Made by a program: the position numbers and the translations under genes. A DNA stretch of 7,946 nt from CAJYAN01 sp046484825 (GTDB taxonomy: Bacteria; Pseudomonadota; Gammaproteobacteria; UBA6429; Thiohalophilaceae): the NCBI GenBank assembly GCA_046484825.1, contig JAWOIE010000072.1, forward strand, positions 1-7,946, written 5' to 3'. Under the pieces are notes generated by a model. That model made no database searches and was not told the DNA's origin. It was given only the letters and a program-made list of their open reading frames with translations. Every line of letters begins with the position of its first letter. The first letter of the stretch is position 1. Below, in pieces: positions 1 to 5,950 of this stretch.

Positions 1-1143
1 CCGATGAATTTCGGTTTCATGGGCAAGGGCAATGCCAGTCAGCCCGGGCCGCTGGAAGAACAGCTCGCCGCCGGCGCCATGGGCCTGAAACTGCACGAGG
101 ACTGGGGCACGACCCCAGCCGCCATCGACAACTGCCTGAGTGTCGCCGATGCTTTTGATGTGCAGGTGGCGATCCATACCGACACCCTCAACGAGTCCGG
201 TTTCGTCGAGGACACCCTGGCCGCTTTTAAGGGCCGCGCCATTCACACCTATCATACCGAGGGCGCCGGCGGCGGCCATGCGCCGGACATTATTCGCGCC
301 TGCGGCGAGTCGAACGTGCTGCCCTCATCGACCAATCCCACGCGGCCTTATACGGTCAACACCATTGATGAACACCTCGACATGCTGATGGTGTGCCACC
401 ACCTGGATCCGAACATTGCCGAGGATGTGGCCTTCGCCGAATCGCGCATCCGTCGCGAGACCATTGCCGCCGAGGATATCCTGCACGACCTCGGTGCCTT
501 TGCCATGATCTCGTCCGATTCGCAGGCCATGGGCCGGGTGGGCGAGGTCATTACCCGCACCTGGCAGACGGCGCACAAAATGAAAGTCCAGCGCGGCCCG
601 CTGGGCGAGGATTCGGCGCGTAACGACAATCTGCGCGCCCGCCGCTATATCGCCAAGTACACCATCAATCCCGCCATTACCCACGGCATCAGCCATGAGG
701 TGGGTTCCGTCGAGGTCGGCAAGCTGGCGGACCTGGTGTTGTGGCGGCCGGCCTTTTTCGGCGCCAAGCCCTCGCTGATCATCAAGGGCGGCATGATCGC
801 CGCCGCGCCCATGGGTGACCCCAATGCCTCCATCCCCACACCCCAGCCGGTGCACTACCGGCCGATGTTTGGCGCCCTGGGCAAGGCGCGCAGCGCCACC
901 TGTCTGAGCTTTGTCTCCCGCGCCGCCTATGACAACGGCGCCGCCGAAAAAATGGGCCTGACAAAAGGGGTCGCCGCGGTGGCCCATACCCGCGACATCG
1001 GTAAACGCGACATGGTGCTGAACAGCTATCAGCCGCGCATCGAAGTCGATGCACAGACCTACGAGGTGCGCGCCGATGGTGAGCTGTTGATCTGCGAACC
1101 GGCCAGCGTGCTGCCCCTGGCGCAGCGCTACTTTTTGTTTTAA
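1..1143 (+). CDS. ureC: Urease subunit alpha (EC 3.5.1.5), 3' part; 5' end outside window
   Basis: Catalytic subunit of cytoplasmic nickel urease, which hydrolyses urea to ammonia and carbamate. The reading frame is open at the left edge; counting from the first visible Met (base 4) there are 379 residues. The Klebsiella enzyme is 567 aa. Its active-site residues K217, H219, H246, H272, C319, H320 and D360 appear here at K29, H31, H58, H84, C131, H132 and D172. This is a constant offset of 188, so about 188 N-terminal residues are missing and no indel is apparent. K29, in GLKLHEDWG, is the lysine that becomes carbamylated to bridge the two nickels; C131-H132 lie on the mobile flap. The C-terminus (AQRYFLF) is the normal end. 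The Met at base 4 is internal, not a start. All active-site residues are intact, so the enzyme should be functional. ureA, ureB and ureD are presumably upstream. Confidence 0.97.
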   Translation, partial: PMNFGFMGKGNASQPGPLEEQLAAGAMGLKLHEDWGTTPAAIDNCLSVADAFDVQVAIHTDTLNESGFVEDTLAAFKGRAIHTYHTEGAGGGHAPDIIRACGESNVLPSSTNPTRPYTVNTIDEHLDMLMVCHHLDPNIAEDVAFAESRIRRETIAAEDILHDLGAFAMISSDSQAMGRVGEVITRTWQTAHKMKVQRGPLGEDSARNDNLRARRYIAKYTINPAITHGISHEVGSVEVGKLADLVLWRPAFFGAKPSLIIKGGMIAAAPMGDPNASIPTPQPVHYRPMFGALGKARSATCLSFVSRAAYDNGAAEKMGLTKGVAAVAHTRDIGKRDMVLNSYQPRIEVDAQTYEVRADGELLICEPASVLPLAQRYFLF

Positions 1144-1145
1144 TG

Positions 1146-1159
1146 CACTGCTGTCCCGT
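1146..1159 (+). repeat. Left copy of 14 bp direct repeat flanking the palindrome array
   Basis: CACTGCTGTCCCGT occurs here, 3 bp after the ureC stop codon, and again exactly at 1538-1551 on the other side of the palindromic array. It could be a target-site duplication or remnant of a local duplication. Confidence 0.85.
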
Positions 1160-1202
1160 TAACAGACACCACCCTGTTGTAAAGGGTTGTTTCCGGGGGC
1201 TG

Positions 1203-1523
1203 AAAAGATTTCACCACGGGGAGCACGGCGGTCACGGGGATTAAGACTAAAAAGATCTTCCCCGTGTGCCCAGTGAGCCCCGTGGCAAACAGTACATGAC
1301 GACATTCATGGATGATGGTGAGTAAAAAATTTCACCACGGGGAGCACGGCGGTCACAGAGTTTATGATTAAAATAATTTTCCCCGTGTGCCCAGTGAGCC
1401 CCGTGGCAAACAGTACATGACGACAGTCATGGATGATGGTGCGTAAAAAGATTTCACCACGAGGAGCACGGCGGTCACGGGGATTAAGACTAAAAAGATC
1501 TTCCCCGTGTGCCCCGTGGCAAA
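1203..1523. repeat. Three tandem copies of a ~121 bp palindromic intergenic element
   Basis: Three direct repeats fill most of the 493 bp ureC-ureE gap, which has no credible gene. Each unit has a palindromic body (1214-1285, 1335-1406, 1457-1519) and a 49-50 bp spacer (1286-1334, 1407-1456); the period is 121 and 122 bp. In copy 1 the body is bounded by CCACGGGG and its complement CCCCGTGG. A nested inner stem, CACGGGGA/TCCCCGTG (1233-1240 and 1259-1266), encloses an 18-base loop. Copy 2 keeps the outer stem but has lost most of the inner one. Copy 3 keeps the inner stem, has one outer-arm change (CCACGAGG) and lacks 9 bp near its right end, and it has no trailing spacer. The spacers also contain CATGAC-type small hairpins. 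It looks like a dispersed palindromic (REP/MITE-like) element that expanded in tandem. Transcribed, it would fold strongly between ureC and ureE. Family not identified. Confidence 0.9.
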
Positions 1524-1537
1524 TTTATATATTAGAT

Positions 1538-1551
1538 CACTGCTGTCCCGT
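1538..1551 (+). repeat. Right copy of 14 bp direct repeat flanking the palindrome array
   Basis: This is an exact second copy of the sequence at 1146-1159. It overlaps a perfect 12 bp palindrome, CCGTCATGACGG (1548-1559). Also, GTTAACGGG at 1567-1575 is the reverse complement of CCCGTTAAC at 1155-1163, so the two edges of the gap share sequence in both orientations. Confidence 0.85.
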
Positions 1552-1636
1552 CATGACGGAAGTAAAGTTAACGGGCCAGCACGGGTTTTAATGCGGTATG
1601 TTTACGCGTTGCTAACACTTTTGTAACGGAGTCGAG

Positions 1637-2146
1637 ATGTTAAAGATCTTTTCACGCATGGAACACACCGCCGCGGCGCAGGGCACCCTGTGCCTGCCCT
1701 TCGAGCTGCGGCAGAAGAGCCGCCTCAGGGCGACCCTGCAGGATGGCCGCGAGGTCGGCCTGATACTCAACCGTGGCGAGCTGCTGCGCAGCGGCGATTG
1801 TCTTAAGGCCGAGGATGGCTCGGTGATCCGGGTCGAGGCGGCGGCGGAAACGGTGAGCACCGCCCGTCACGCGGACACCATGGTGCTGGCGCGGGCCTGT
1901 TATCACCTGGGCAATCGGCATGTCGCCCTGCAGATTGGCGAGGGCTGGCTGCGTTATCTGCATGACCACGTGCTTGACGACATGGTGCGCGGCCTGGGGC
2001 TGGCGATCACGGTGGAGGCCGCACCCTTCGAACCGGAGGGCGGCGCTTATGGCGGCCAGCGTCTTGGCCATGCACATGAACATGGACACACGCATGAGCA
2101 TGAACATTCCCATGGGTATGCCCATGACCATTTTCATGATCAATAG
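1637..2146 (+). CDS. ureE: Urease accessory protein UreE (nickel metallochaperone)
   Basis: Dimeric cytoplasmic nickel-binding chaperone that delivers Ni(II) to the UreD-UreF-UreG-apourease complex. It has 169 aa. The N-terminal half fits the UreE peptide-binding-like domain; the C-terminal half has the conserved ACYHLGNRHV segment. Klebsiella metal ligands H96, H110 and H112 correspond to H95, H109 and H111 here, a constant offset of one. The tail is strongly histidine-rich: 11 His between residues 145 and 167, mostly alternating with Glu, Gly, Ala or Asp, a nickel-storage tail seen in some UreE proteins but not all. The start at 1637 is supported by GGAG at 1628-1631 with 5-base spacing. 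The 3' end overlaps the ureF reading frame. The 493 bp gap from ureC is longer than usual for ure operons; I found no convincing promoter in it, so it is unclear whether ureEFG is read through from ureC. Confidence 0.96.
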   Translation: MLKIFSRMEHTAAAQGTLCLPFELRQKSRLRATLQDGREVGLILNRGELLRSGDCLKAEDGSVIRVEAAAETVSTARHADTMVLARACYHLGNRHVALQIGEGWLRYLHDHVLDDMVRGLGLAITVEAAPFEPEGGAYGGQRLGHAHEHGHTHEHEHSHGYAHDHFHDQ

Positions 2147-2849
2147 CAACGACCCTGCGCCGTCGTTGCCGGCGGCAGCCGTAATGGACAATGCACATCT
2201 GCGGCTGTGGCAGTTGATCAACCCGACCCTGCCCATCGGCGCCTTTGCCTATTCGCAGGCGCAGGAATACGCCGTCGATGCCGGCTGGGTCAGCGATGAG
2301 GCCAGCGCGCGGGCGTGGATTGAGGAGCTGCTGGGCGAGGTGTTGAGCGTGACCGAGGTGCCGGTGCTGGCGCGGTGCTACCACGCCACACGGCAACAGG
2401 ACTGGCCCGAATTTGTTCGCTGGAATCAGACCCTGCTGGCCATGCGCGAAGCCTCCGAGTTGTATCAGGAAGACATACAGCTGGGGGCCGCCATGCTGCG
2501 TGTGTTTCCCAGCCTGGGGATCGAGGCCCATGAGACACTGGCCGACCGGCCGCTGAGTTATGCCGCCGCCTTTGCCTATGCCTGCGCGGTCTGGGAGATT
2601 GCACTGGAACCGGCGGCGCAGGGATTCCTGTGGGCCTGGTGCGAGACCCAGGTGGCCGCGGCCATAAAGCTGGTGCCGTTGGGGCAGAGCGCCGGGCAGC
2701 GCACGCTGTCCGTGTTGCGCGAACAGATCGCCGCCGGTGTCGCCCGGGGGCTGGCCTGTAATGACGATGACATTGGTATGCTGGCGCCGGGCTTTGCCAT
2801 GGCCAGTGCCAGACATGAGTTGCAGTATTCAAGACTATTTCGATCCTGA
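2136..2849 (+). CDS. ureF: Urease accessory protein UreF
   Basis: All-helical protein that binds UreD and UreG and gates GTP-dependent nickel insertion into urease. From 2136 it is 237 aa; from the alternative ATG at 2184 it is 221 aa, closer to the ~224 aa Klebsiella protein. Family hallmarks are the N-terminal LRLWQLINPTLPIGAFAYSQ (residues 22-41), the C-terminal IKLVPLGQSAGQR (residues 177-189) and the terminal YSRLFRS. The usual SQGLE that follows GAF-YS in many homologues reads SQAQE here, a mild deviation. The start is ambiguous: no strong Shine-Dalgarno precedes 2136, 2124 or 2184, and the histidine tail of ureE supplies many in-frame ATGs. I chose 2136, which overlaps ureE by 11 bases and favours translational coupling. 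ureG starts 10 bases after the stop codon. Confidence 0.93.
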   Translation: MINSNDPAPSLPAAAVMDNAHLRLWQLINPTLPIGAFAYSQAQEYAVDAGWVSDEASARAWIEELLGEVLSVTEVPVLARCYHATRQQDWPEFVRWNQTLLAMREASELYQEDIQLGAAMLRVFPSLGIEAHETLADRPLSYAAAFAYACAVWEIALEPAAQGFLWAWCETQVAAAIKLVPLGQSAGQRTLSVLREQIAAGVARGLACNDDDIGMLAPGFAMASARHELQYSRLFRS

Positions 2850-2859
2850 GGTGAACGTG

Positions 2860-3477
2860 ATGAAAAAACAGGTATTAAGAGTCGGTGTGGGTGGCCCGGT
2901 GGGTTCGGGCAAGACGGCCCTGGTGGAGGCGTTGTGTAAACAGATGCGTGAGCGTTATGAGATCGCCGTGGTGACCAATGACATCTACACCCAGGAGGAC
3001 GCGCAGTTTCTCATGCGCAGCGAGGCGCTGGCGGAGGACCGCATCATTGGCGTCGAGACCGGCGGCTGTCCGCACACCGCCATCCGTGAAGACGCCTCCA
3101 TGAATCTGGCGGCCGTGGATGAGCTGCAACGCCGTCATGCGGATCTGGACCTGATCTTTGTCGAGAGCGGCGGCGACAATCTCTCGGCGACCTTCAGCCC
3201 GGAGCTGTCGGACCTGACCATCTATGTCATCGATGTCTCCGCCGGTGACAAGATCCCGCGCAAGGGTGGCCCCGGCATTACCCGCTCGGACCTGCTGGTG
3301 ATCAACAAGATCGACCTGGCGCCCTATGTGGGGGCCTCGCTCGAGGTCATGGAGCGCGATGCAAAAAAGATGCGTGGCGAGCGACCGTTTGTGTTCACCA
3401 ATATCAAGACGGGCCATGGCGTCGACAACATCATCGCCTTCATCGTGGCCCAGGGCATGCTGTCCGCTGTCGCCTGA
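2860..3477 (+). CDS. ureG: Urease accessory GTPase UreG
   Basis: SIMIBI-class GTPase that carries nickel and powers urease maturation together with UreE, UreF and UreD. It has 205 aa, the same length as Klebsiella UreG. The P-loop GPVGSGKT is at residues 12-19. The nickel-binding C-P-H motif is at 70-72 within ETGGCPHTAIREDAS. The conserved ESGGDNLSATFSPEL begins at 102, and the guanine-specificity motif NKID is at 149-152. The start at 2860 is supported by GAGGTGA (2848-2854) with 5-base spacing. That ribosome binding site overlaps the ureF stop codon, which suggests tight coupling. The gene ends this accessory block and a strong terminator lies 25 bases after its stop. Confidence 0.98.
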   Translation: MKKQVLRVGVGGPVGSGKTALVEALCKQMRERYEIAVVTNDIYTQEDAQFLMRSEALAEDRIIGVETGGCPHTAIREDASMNLAAVDELQRRHADLDLIFVESGGDNLSATFSPELSDLTIYVIDVSAGDKIPRKGGPGITRSDLLVINKIDLAPYVGASLEVMERDAKKMRGERPFVFTNIKTGHGVDNIIAFIVAQGMLSAVA

Positions 3478-3501
3478 AGCCGTTGCGCGCTTGCCGACAC
3501 G

Positions 3502-3525
3502 CCCTCCGCAAGGAGGGTTTTTTTT
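3502..3525 (+). terminator. Rho-independent terminator after ureG
   Basis: A perfect 6 bp stem, CCCTCC/GGAGGG, closes on a GCAA (GNRA-type) tetraloop and is followed by eight T residues (3518-3525). It sits 25 bases after the ureG stop, so it marks the end of the urease transcript and separates it from the porin-urt transcript. Confidence 0.92.
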
Positions 3526-3560
3526 GCGCGGTCAAACGAGTCGCCCGACACAAAACCGTT

Positions 3561-3577
3561 TGCACCAAGTTCATTCA
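3561..3577. promoter_or_regulatory. Possible second, weaker NtrC-type binding site
   Basis: TGCACCA begins here and matches a full NtrC half-site. The partner half, TCATTCA, matches only 4 of 7 positions of TGGTGCA. Its centre is 42 bp (about four helical turns) upstream of the better site at 3603-3619, similar to the paired enhancer layout at glnA promoters. Weak alone; supported only by position. Confidence 0.35.
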
Positions 3578-3602
3578 GAAAATCGAAGATAAAAAACTAT
3601 CG

Positions 3603-3619
3603 TGCACAGTTTGAGTGCG
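3603..3619. promoter_or_regulatory. Probable NtrC-type enhancer site
   Basis: The dyad GCAC-N7-GTGC (3604-3618) matches the core spacing of the NtrC consensus (TGCACC-N5-GGTGCA). Its centre near 3611 lies about 110 bp upstream of the start expected from the sigma-54 promoter at 3695-3710, a typical enhancer distance. The positions flanking the core do not match the full consensus, so the assignment rests on the core dyad plus location. Confidence 0.55.
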
Positions 3620-3646
3620 CCGTGAATTGCGCCAGCCCCTGGGCGA

Positions 3647-3659
3647 GATCACAAAATTA
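3647..3659. promoter_or_regulatory. Possible IHF bending site
   Basis: GATCACAAAATTA matches the IHF consensus WATCAA-N4-TTR at the ATCA and TTA blocks with two mismatches. It lies between the NtrC-like site and the sigma-54 promoter, where IHF often bends DNA for activator contact. Low specificity motif, so tentative. Confidence 0.25.
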
Positions 3660-3694
3660 CGGTAAGTGGTTGTTTTAAATTACAAATATACAAG

Positions 3695-3710
3695 TGGCAC
3701 GCTGTGTGCA
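3695..3710 (+). promoter_or_regulatory. Sigma-54 (RpoN) promoter for the porin-urt genes
   Basis: TGGCACGCTGTGTGCA matches the -24/-12 consensus TGGCACG-N4-TTGCA with one mismatch (GTGC for TTGC). The invariant GG (3696-3697) and GC (3708-3709) have the required spacing. The start is expected near 3721, giving a ~89 base leader before the ATG at 3810. Together with the upstream dyad, this suggests activation under nitrogen limitation, which suits urea uptake genes. I see no competing sigma-70 promoter of similar quality in the gap. Confidence 0.75.
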
Positions 3711-3809
3711 ATTACCTGAACAGATTCGGAAGTAACAGCGGCAACAAACGTGCAGGCAGATACAACCGAAATTGTTGCACTAACAAATTAAACGACGGGA
3801 GAAAATCAA

Positions 3810-4499
3810 ATGAAAGCACTCAAGAAACTCAGCCCAGTAGCGCTGGCCACCACCCTGGCCATTGGTGGTATGGCGGCGATGCCGCCTTCCACTGCCCAGG
3901 CAGGCGTAACAGCCACTGTGCAAGCGGCAAACATGTACTTATGGCGTGGTCAGAACCTGACGAAAAACGGCGCCCAGGTCTCTGGTGATCTGAACTACTC
4001 AAACGACAGTGGTCTGTATGCCGGTGTCTGGACTACGACGGAAACCGGCGGGCAGGAAACGGACCTGTATCTGGGTTTTGGTGGTGAAGTCAGTGGCTTC
4101 AGCTACGACGTCTCTTACTGGAAGTATCTCTACCCTGAAGATTGTAGCGGCGCGCTTTGTGACCTTGGTGATACCGATGCATCTGAGTATGTCCTGTCAC
4201 TGGGATTTGGTCCGGTGTCGGTTGCGGGTTATTTCAATGCCGAGAGTGGTAGTGCCGACAATAATTACTACACTGTCGGTGTCGACTTCGCAGAGAAGTT
4301 TAACCTGACCTATGGTATGTGGGATTATGAAAACACCGGTAATAATGAGTACACCCACCTTACCCTGATGTATTCAGCCACTGATGACCTGACCCTGGGT
4401 GTCAGCGTTGCCAATAACGACTCAGGCTTTACCGAAGCCACGGGTATTGCTGAAGACCCATTGTTCTATGTCTCCTACAGCAAATCCTTTGATTTGTAA
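3810..4499 (+). CDS. TorF/TIGR02001-family putative outer-membrane porin
   Basis: Small predicted outer-membrane beta-barrel protein, 229 aa, close to the ~240 aa typical of this uncharacterised proteobacterial family. A signal peptide is clear: KALKK, then a hydrophobic stretch, then a cut after AQA (residues 29-31). The mature start, with MYLWRGQNLTKNGAQVSGDLNYS (43-65 region) and SGLYAGVWTT (67-76), is the family hallmark. The rest alternates polar and hydrophobic residues with frequent Gly, Tyr and Trp, as in beta strands, and ends with an aromatic-containing strand (FYVSYSKSFDL). Two cysteines (112 and 117) could form a small disulfide loop. The start is supported by GGGAG at 3797-3801. 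It lies downstream of a sigma-54 promoter and directly before urtA, so it may assist urea passage through the outer membrane. That role is inferred from position; no substrate is known from sequence. Confidence 0.85.
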   Translation: MKALKKLSPVALATTLAIGGMAAMPPSTAQAGVTATVQAANMYLWRGQNLTKNGAQVSGDLNYSNDSGLYAGVWTTTETGGQETDLYLGFGGEVSGFSYDVSYWKYLYPEDCSGALCDLGDTDASEYVLSLGFGPVSVAGYFNAESGSADNNYYTVGVDFAEKFNLTYGMWDYENTGNNEYTHLTLMYSATDDLTLGVSVANNDSGFTEATGIAEDPLFYVSYSKSFDL

Positions 4500-4520
4500 T
4501 AAGCGAGCAGAAGCTAAAAG

Positions 4521-4547
4521 ACACCTTCATGGAGGGAGGTGTTTTTT
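4521..4547 (+). terminator. Hairpin terminator/attenuator between porin gene and urtA
   Basis: An 8 bp stem (ACACCTTC with GGAGGTGT, one G-T pair) and a 6-base loop are followed by a T run to 4547. Only 56 bases remain before urtA and no clear promoter is visible there. The hairpin therefore probably lets part of the transcription through, or protects the 3' end of the porin mRNA. Confidence 0.75.
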
Positions 4548-4603
4548 ATCCGAACAAAATCATGCACAAAAATTTAATCCGATGTGTTCCCTGGGAGACA
4601 ACG

Positions 4604-5890
4604 ATGAAAACGTTTAAAAAGGTTATGGGCATGTCAGTGCTGGTCGGTTCCATCATGACCAGTCAACTGAGTGTTGCCGCCGAGACTATCAAGGTCGGCA
4701 TTCTGCACTCGCTTTCCGGCACTATGGCGATTAGTGAGACGACTCTGAAAGACACCATGTTGATGTTGATCGAAGAGCAGAATAAAAAAGGTGGTTTGTT
4801 GGGTAAGAAACTGGAGCCGGTCGTGGTTGACCCGGCATCTAACTGGCCTCTGTTTGCGGAAAAGACCCGTGAGCTGATTGAAAAGGACAAGGTCTCGGCC
4901 ATTTTCGGTTGCTGGACTTCGGTATCACGCAAGTCGGTGCTGCCGGTCATCGAAGAACTGAACGGCCTGCTGTTTTACCCCGTGCAGTATGAAGGTGAAG
5001 AGTCCTCGAAGAATGTCTTTTACACCGGCGCCGCGCCCAACCAGCAGGCGATTCCGGCGGTGGATTATCTGATGAATGAAATCGGCGTCAAGCGTTGGGT
5101 GTTGGCGGGAACGGACTATGTCTATCCGCGCACCACCAACAAGATCCTCGAGGCCTATCTGAAGGCCAAGGGCGTCGCTGAAAAAGATATCATGATCAAC
5201 TACACGCCGTTTGGCCATTCGGACTGGCAGTCCATTGTCTCGGACATCAGCAAGTTCGGCTCCGCCGGCAAAAAGACCGCCGTGGTCTCCACCATCAATG
5301 GCGATGCCAATGTGCCTTTCTACAAGGAACTGGGTAACCAGGGTATTTCCGCCGAGAAAATTCCGGTGGTGGCCTTTTCCGTGGGTGAGGAAGAACTCTC
5401 CGGTATCGATACCAAGCCCCTGGTCGGGCATCTGGCCGCCTGGAATTACTTCATGAGCGTGGATAACGCGGAAAACAGCAAGTTCATCAAGGCCTGGCAT
5501 ACGTTTATCAAGAACGACAAGCGTGTCACCAATGACCCCATGGAGGCCCACTATGTCGGCTTCAATCTGTGGGTGAAGGCAGTGGAAAAGGCCGGCAGCA
5601 CAGACACCGACAAGGTGGAACAGGCCATTATCGGTCTGGAAGTTCCCAACCTCACCGGGGGTACGGCGAAGATGCTGAAAAACCATCACATCACCAAGCC
5701 GGTGCTCATTGGTGAGATTCAGGCCAATGGTCAGTTCGAGACCGTGTGGCAGACGGATGGAGAAGTCGCGGGAGACGCCTGGTCGGATTTCCTGCCTGGC
5801 TCCAAGGACACCATCTCTGACTGGACCGCACCCATCAAGTGCGGCAACTACAACACCAAGACCAAGAAGTGTTCCGGCCAGAACTTCTAA
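4604..5890 (+). CDS. urtA: Urea ABC transporter, periplasmic substrate-binding protein UrtA
   Basis: Captures urea in the periplasm and hands it to the UrtBC permease. It has 428 aa. A Sec signal peptide (MKTFKK, hydrophobic segment to residue ~20) is cut near SVAA|ETIK (residues 25-27). The mature protein is a type-I periplasmic binding protein of the branched-chain amino acid/amide class (Peripla_BP_5). Urea/short-chain amide family segments include GILHSLSGTMAISE (32-45), GCWTSVSRKSVLPVIEELN (102-120), YEGEESSKNVFYTGA (129-143) and PFGHSDWQSIV (202-212). Two C-terminal cysteines, 413 and 423, frame the usual CGNYNTKTKKC end and could form a disulfide. The start is supported by GGGAG at 4593-4597 with 6-base spacing. 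Closely related FmdD-type binding proteins for formamide or acetamide are the alternative, but neighbouring ure genes and urtB make urea by far the best reading. It is flanked by hairpins on both sides, which may raise its level relative to urtB. Confidence 0.96.
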   Translation: MKTFKKVMGMSVLVGSIMTSQLSVAAETIKVGILHSLSGTMAISETTLKDTMLMLIEEQNKKGGLLGKKLEPVVVDPASNWPLFAEKTRELIEKDKVSAIFGCWTSVSRKSVLPVIEELNGLLFYPVQYEGEESSKNVFYTGAAPNQQAIPAVDYLMNEIGVKRWVLAGTDYVYPRTTNKILEAYLKAKGVAEKDIMINYTPFGHSDWQSIVSDISKFGSAGKKTAVVSTINGDANVPFYKELGNQGISAEKIPVVAFSVGEEELSGIDTKPLVGHLAAWNYFMSVDNAENSKFIKAWHTFIKNDKRVTNDPMEAHYVGFNLWVKAVEKAGSTDTDKVEQAIIGLEVPNLTGGTAKMLKNHHITKPVLIGEIQANGQFETVWQTDGEVAGDAWSDFLPGSKDTISDWTAPIKCGNYNTKTKKCSGQNF

Positions 5891-5905
5891 GCTGGACAAG
5901 TAACA

Positions 5906-5935
5906 GGCGGGTGCGCAGGCACCCGCCCTGTTCTT
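5906..5935 (+). terminator. Strong hairpin after urtA with weak T tract
   Basis: A perfect 9 bp GC-rich stem, GGCGGGTGC/GCACCCGCC (5906-5914, 5919-5927), with loop GCAG, is followed by CTGTTCTT. The T tract is poor, so it is more likely a leaky terminator or an mRNA 3'-end stabiliser than a full stop. This fits the need for more binding protein than permease. Confidence 0.7.
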
Positions 5936-5950
5936 AAACCAACATCAGGA

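Noticed and set aside
325..987. 220-codon open frame on the - strand
   Set aside because: It lies wholly antisense to ureC, whose product matches the urease alpha subunit residue by residue at the active site. The frame is a by-product of GC-rich codon use.
1171..1190. Possible terminator after ureC (ACCCT...AGGGT)
   Set aside because: The stem is only 5 bp and is not followed by a T tract; it is too weak to call.
1203..1523. Regularly spaced repeats that might be a CRISPR array
   Set aside because: The spacers are nearly identical to each other, the units are ~121 bp with internal palindromes, and no cas genes are present. This is a tandem palindromic element.
1920..2135. Longer N-terminus for UreF from an ATG at 1920
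   Set aside because: This would run through the conserved UreE C-terminal half in another frame, and the extra residues do not resemble UreF, which starts close to LRLWQL.
2007..2816. 269-codon open frame on the - strand
   Set aside because: It is antisense to ureE and ureF, its His/Gly-rich composition has no domain pattern, and the + strand genes are unambiguous.
2737..2859. Longer N-terminus for UreG from 2737
   Set aside because: The region encodes the conserved UreF C-terminus in another frame. The ATG at 2860 has a strong ribosome binding site and gives the standard 205 aa.
3704..3988. 94-codon + strand open frame overlapping the porin gene
   Set aside because: It starts within the sigma-54 promoter and overlaps the signal peptide of the porin gene in another frame. 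It has no ribosome binding site or motif.
4529..4603. Longer N-terminus for UrtA from 4529
   Set aside because: It starts inside the terminator hairpin and would bury the signal peptide. The ATG at 4604 has GGGAG at the right distance.
4925..5899. 324-codon open frame on the - strand
   Set aside because: It is antisense to urtA, which has a signal peptide, a good ribosome binding site and family motifs. The - strand product shows no recognisable features.
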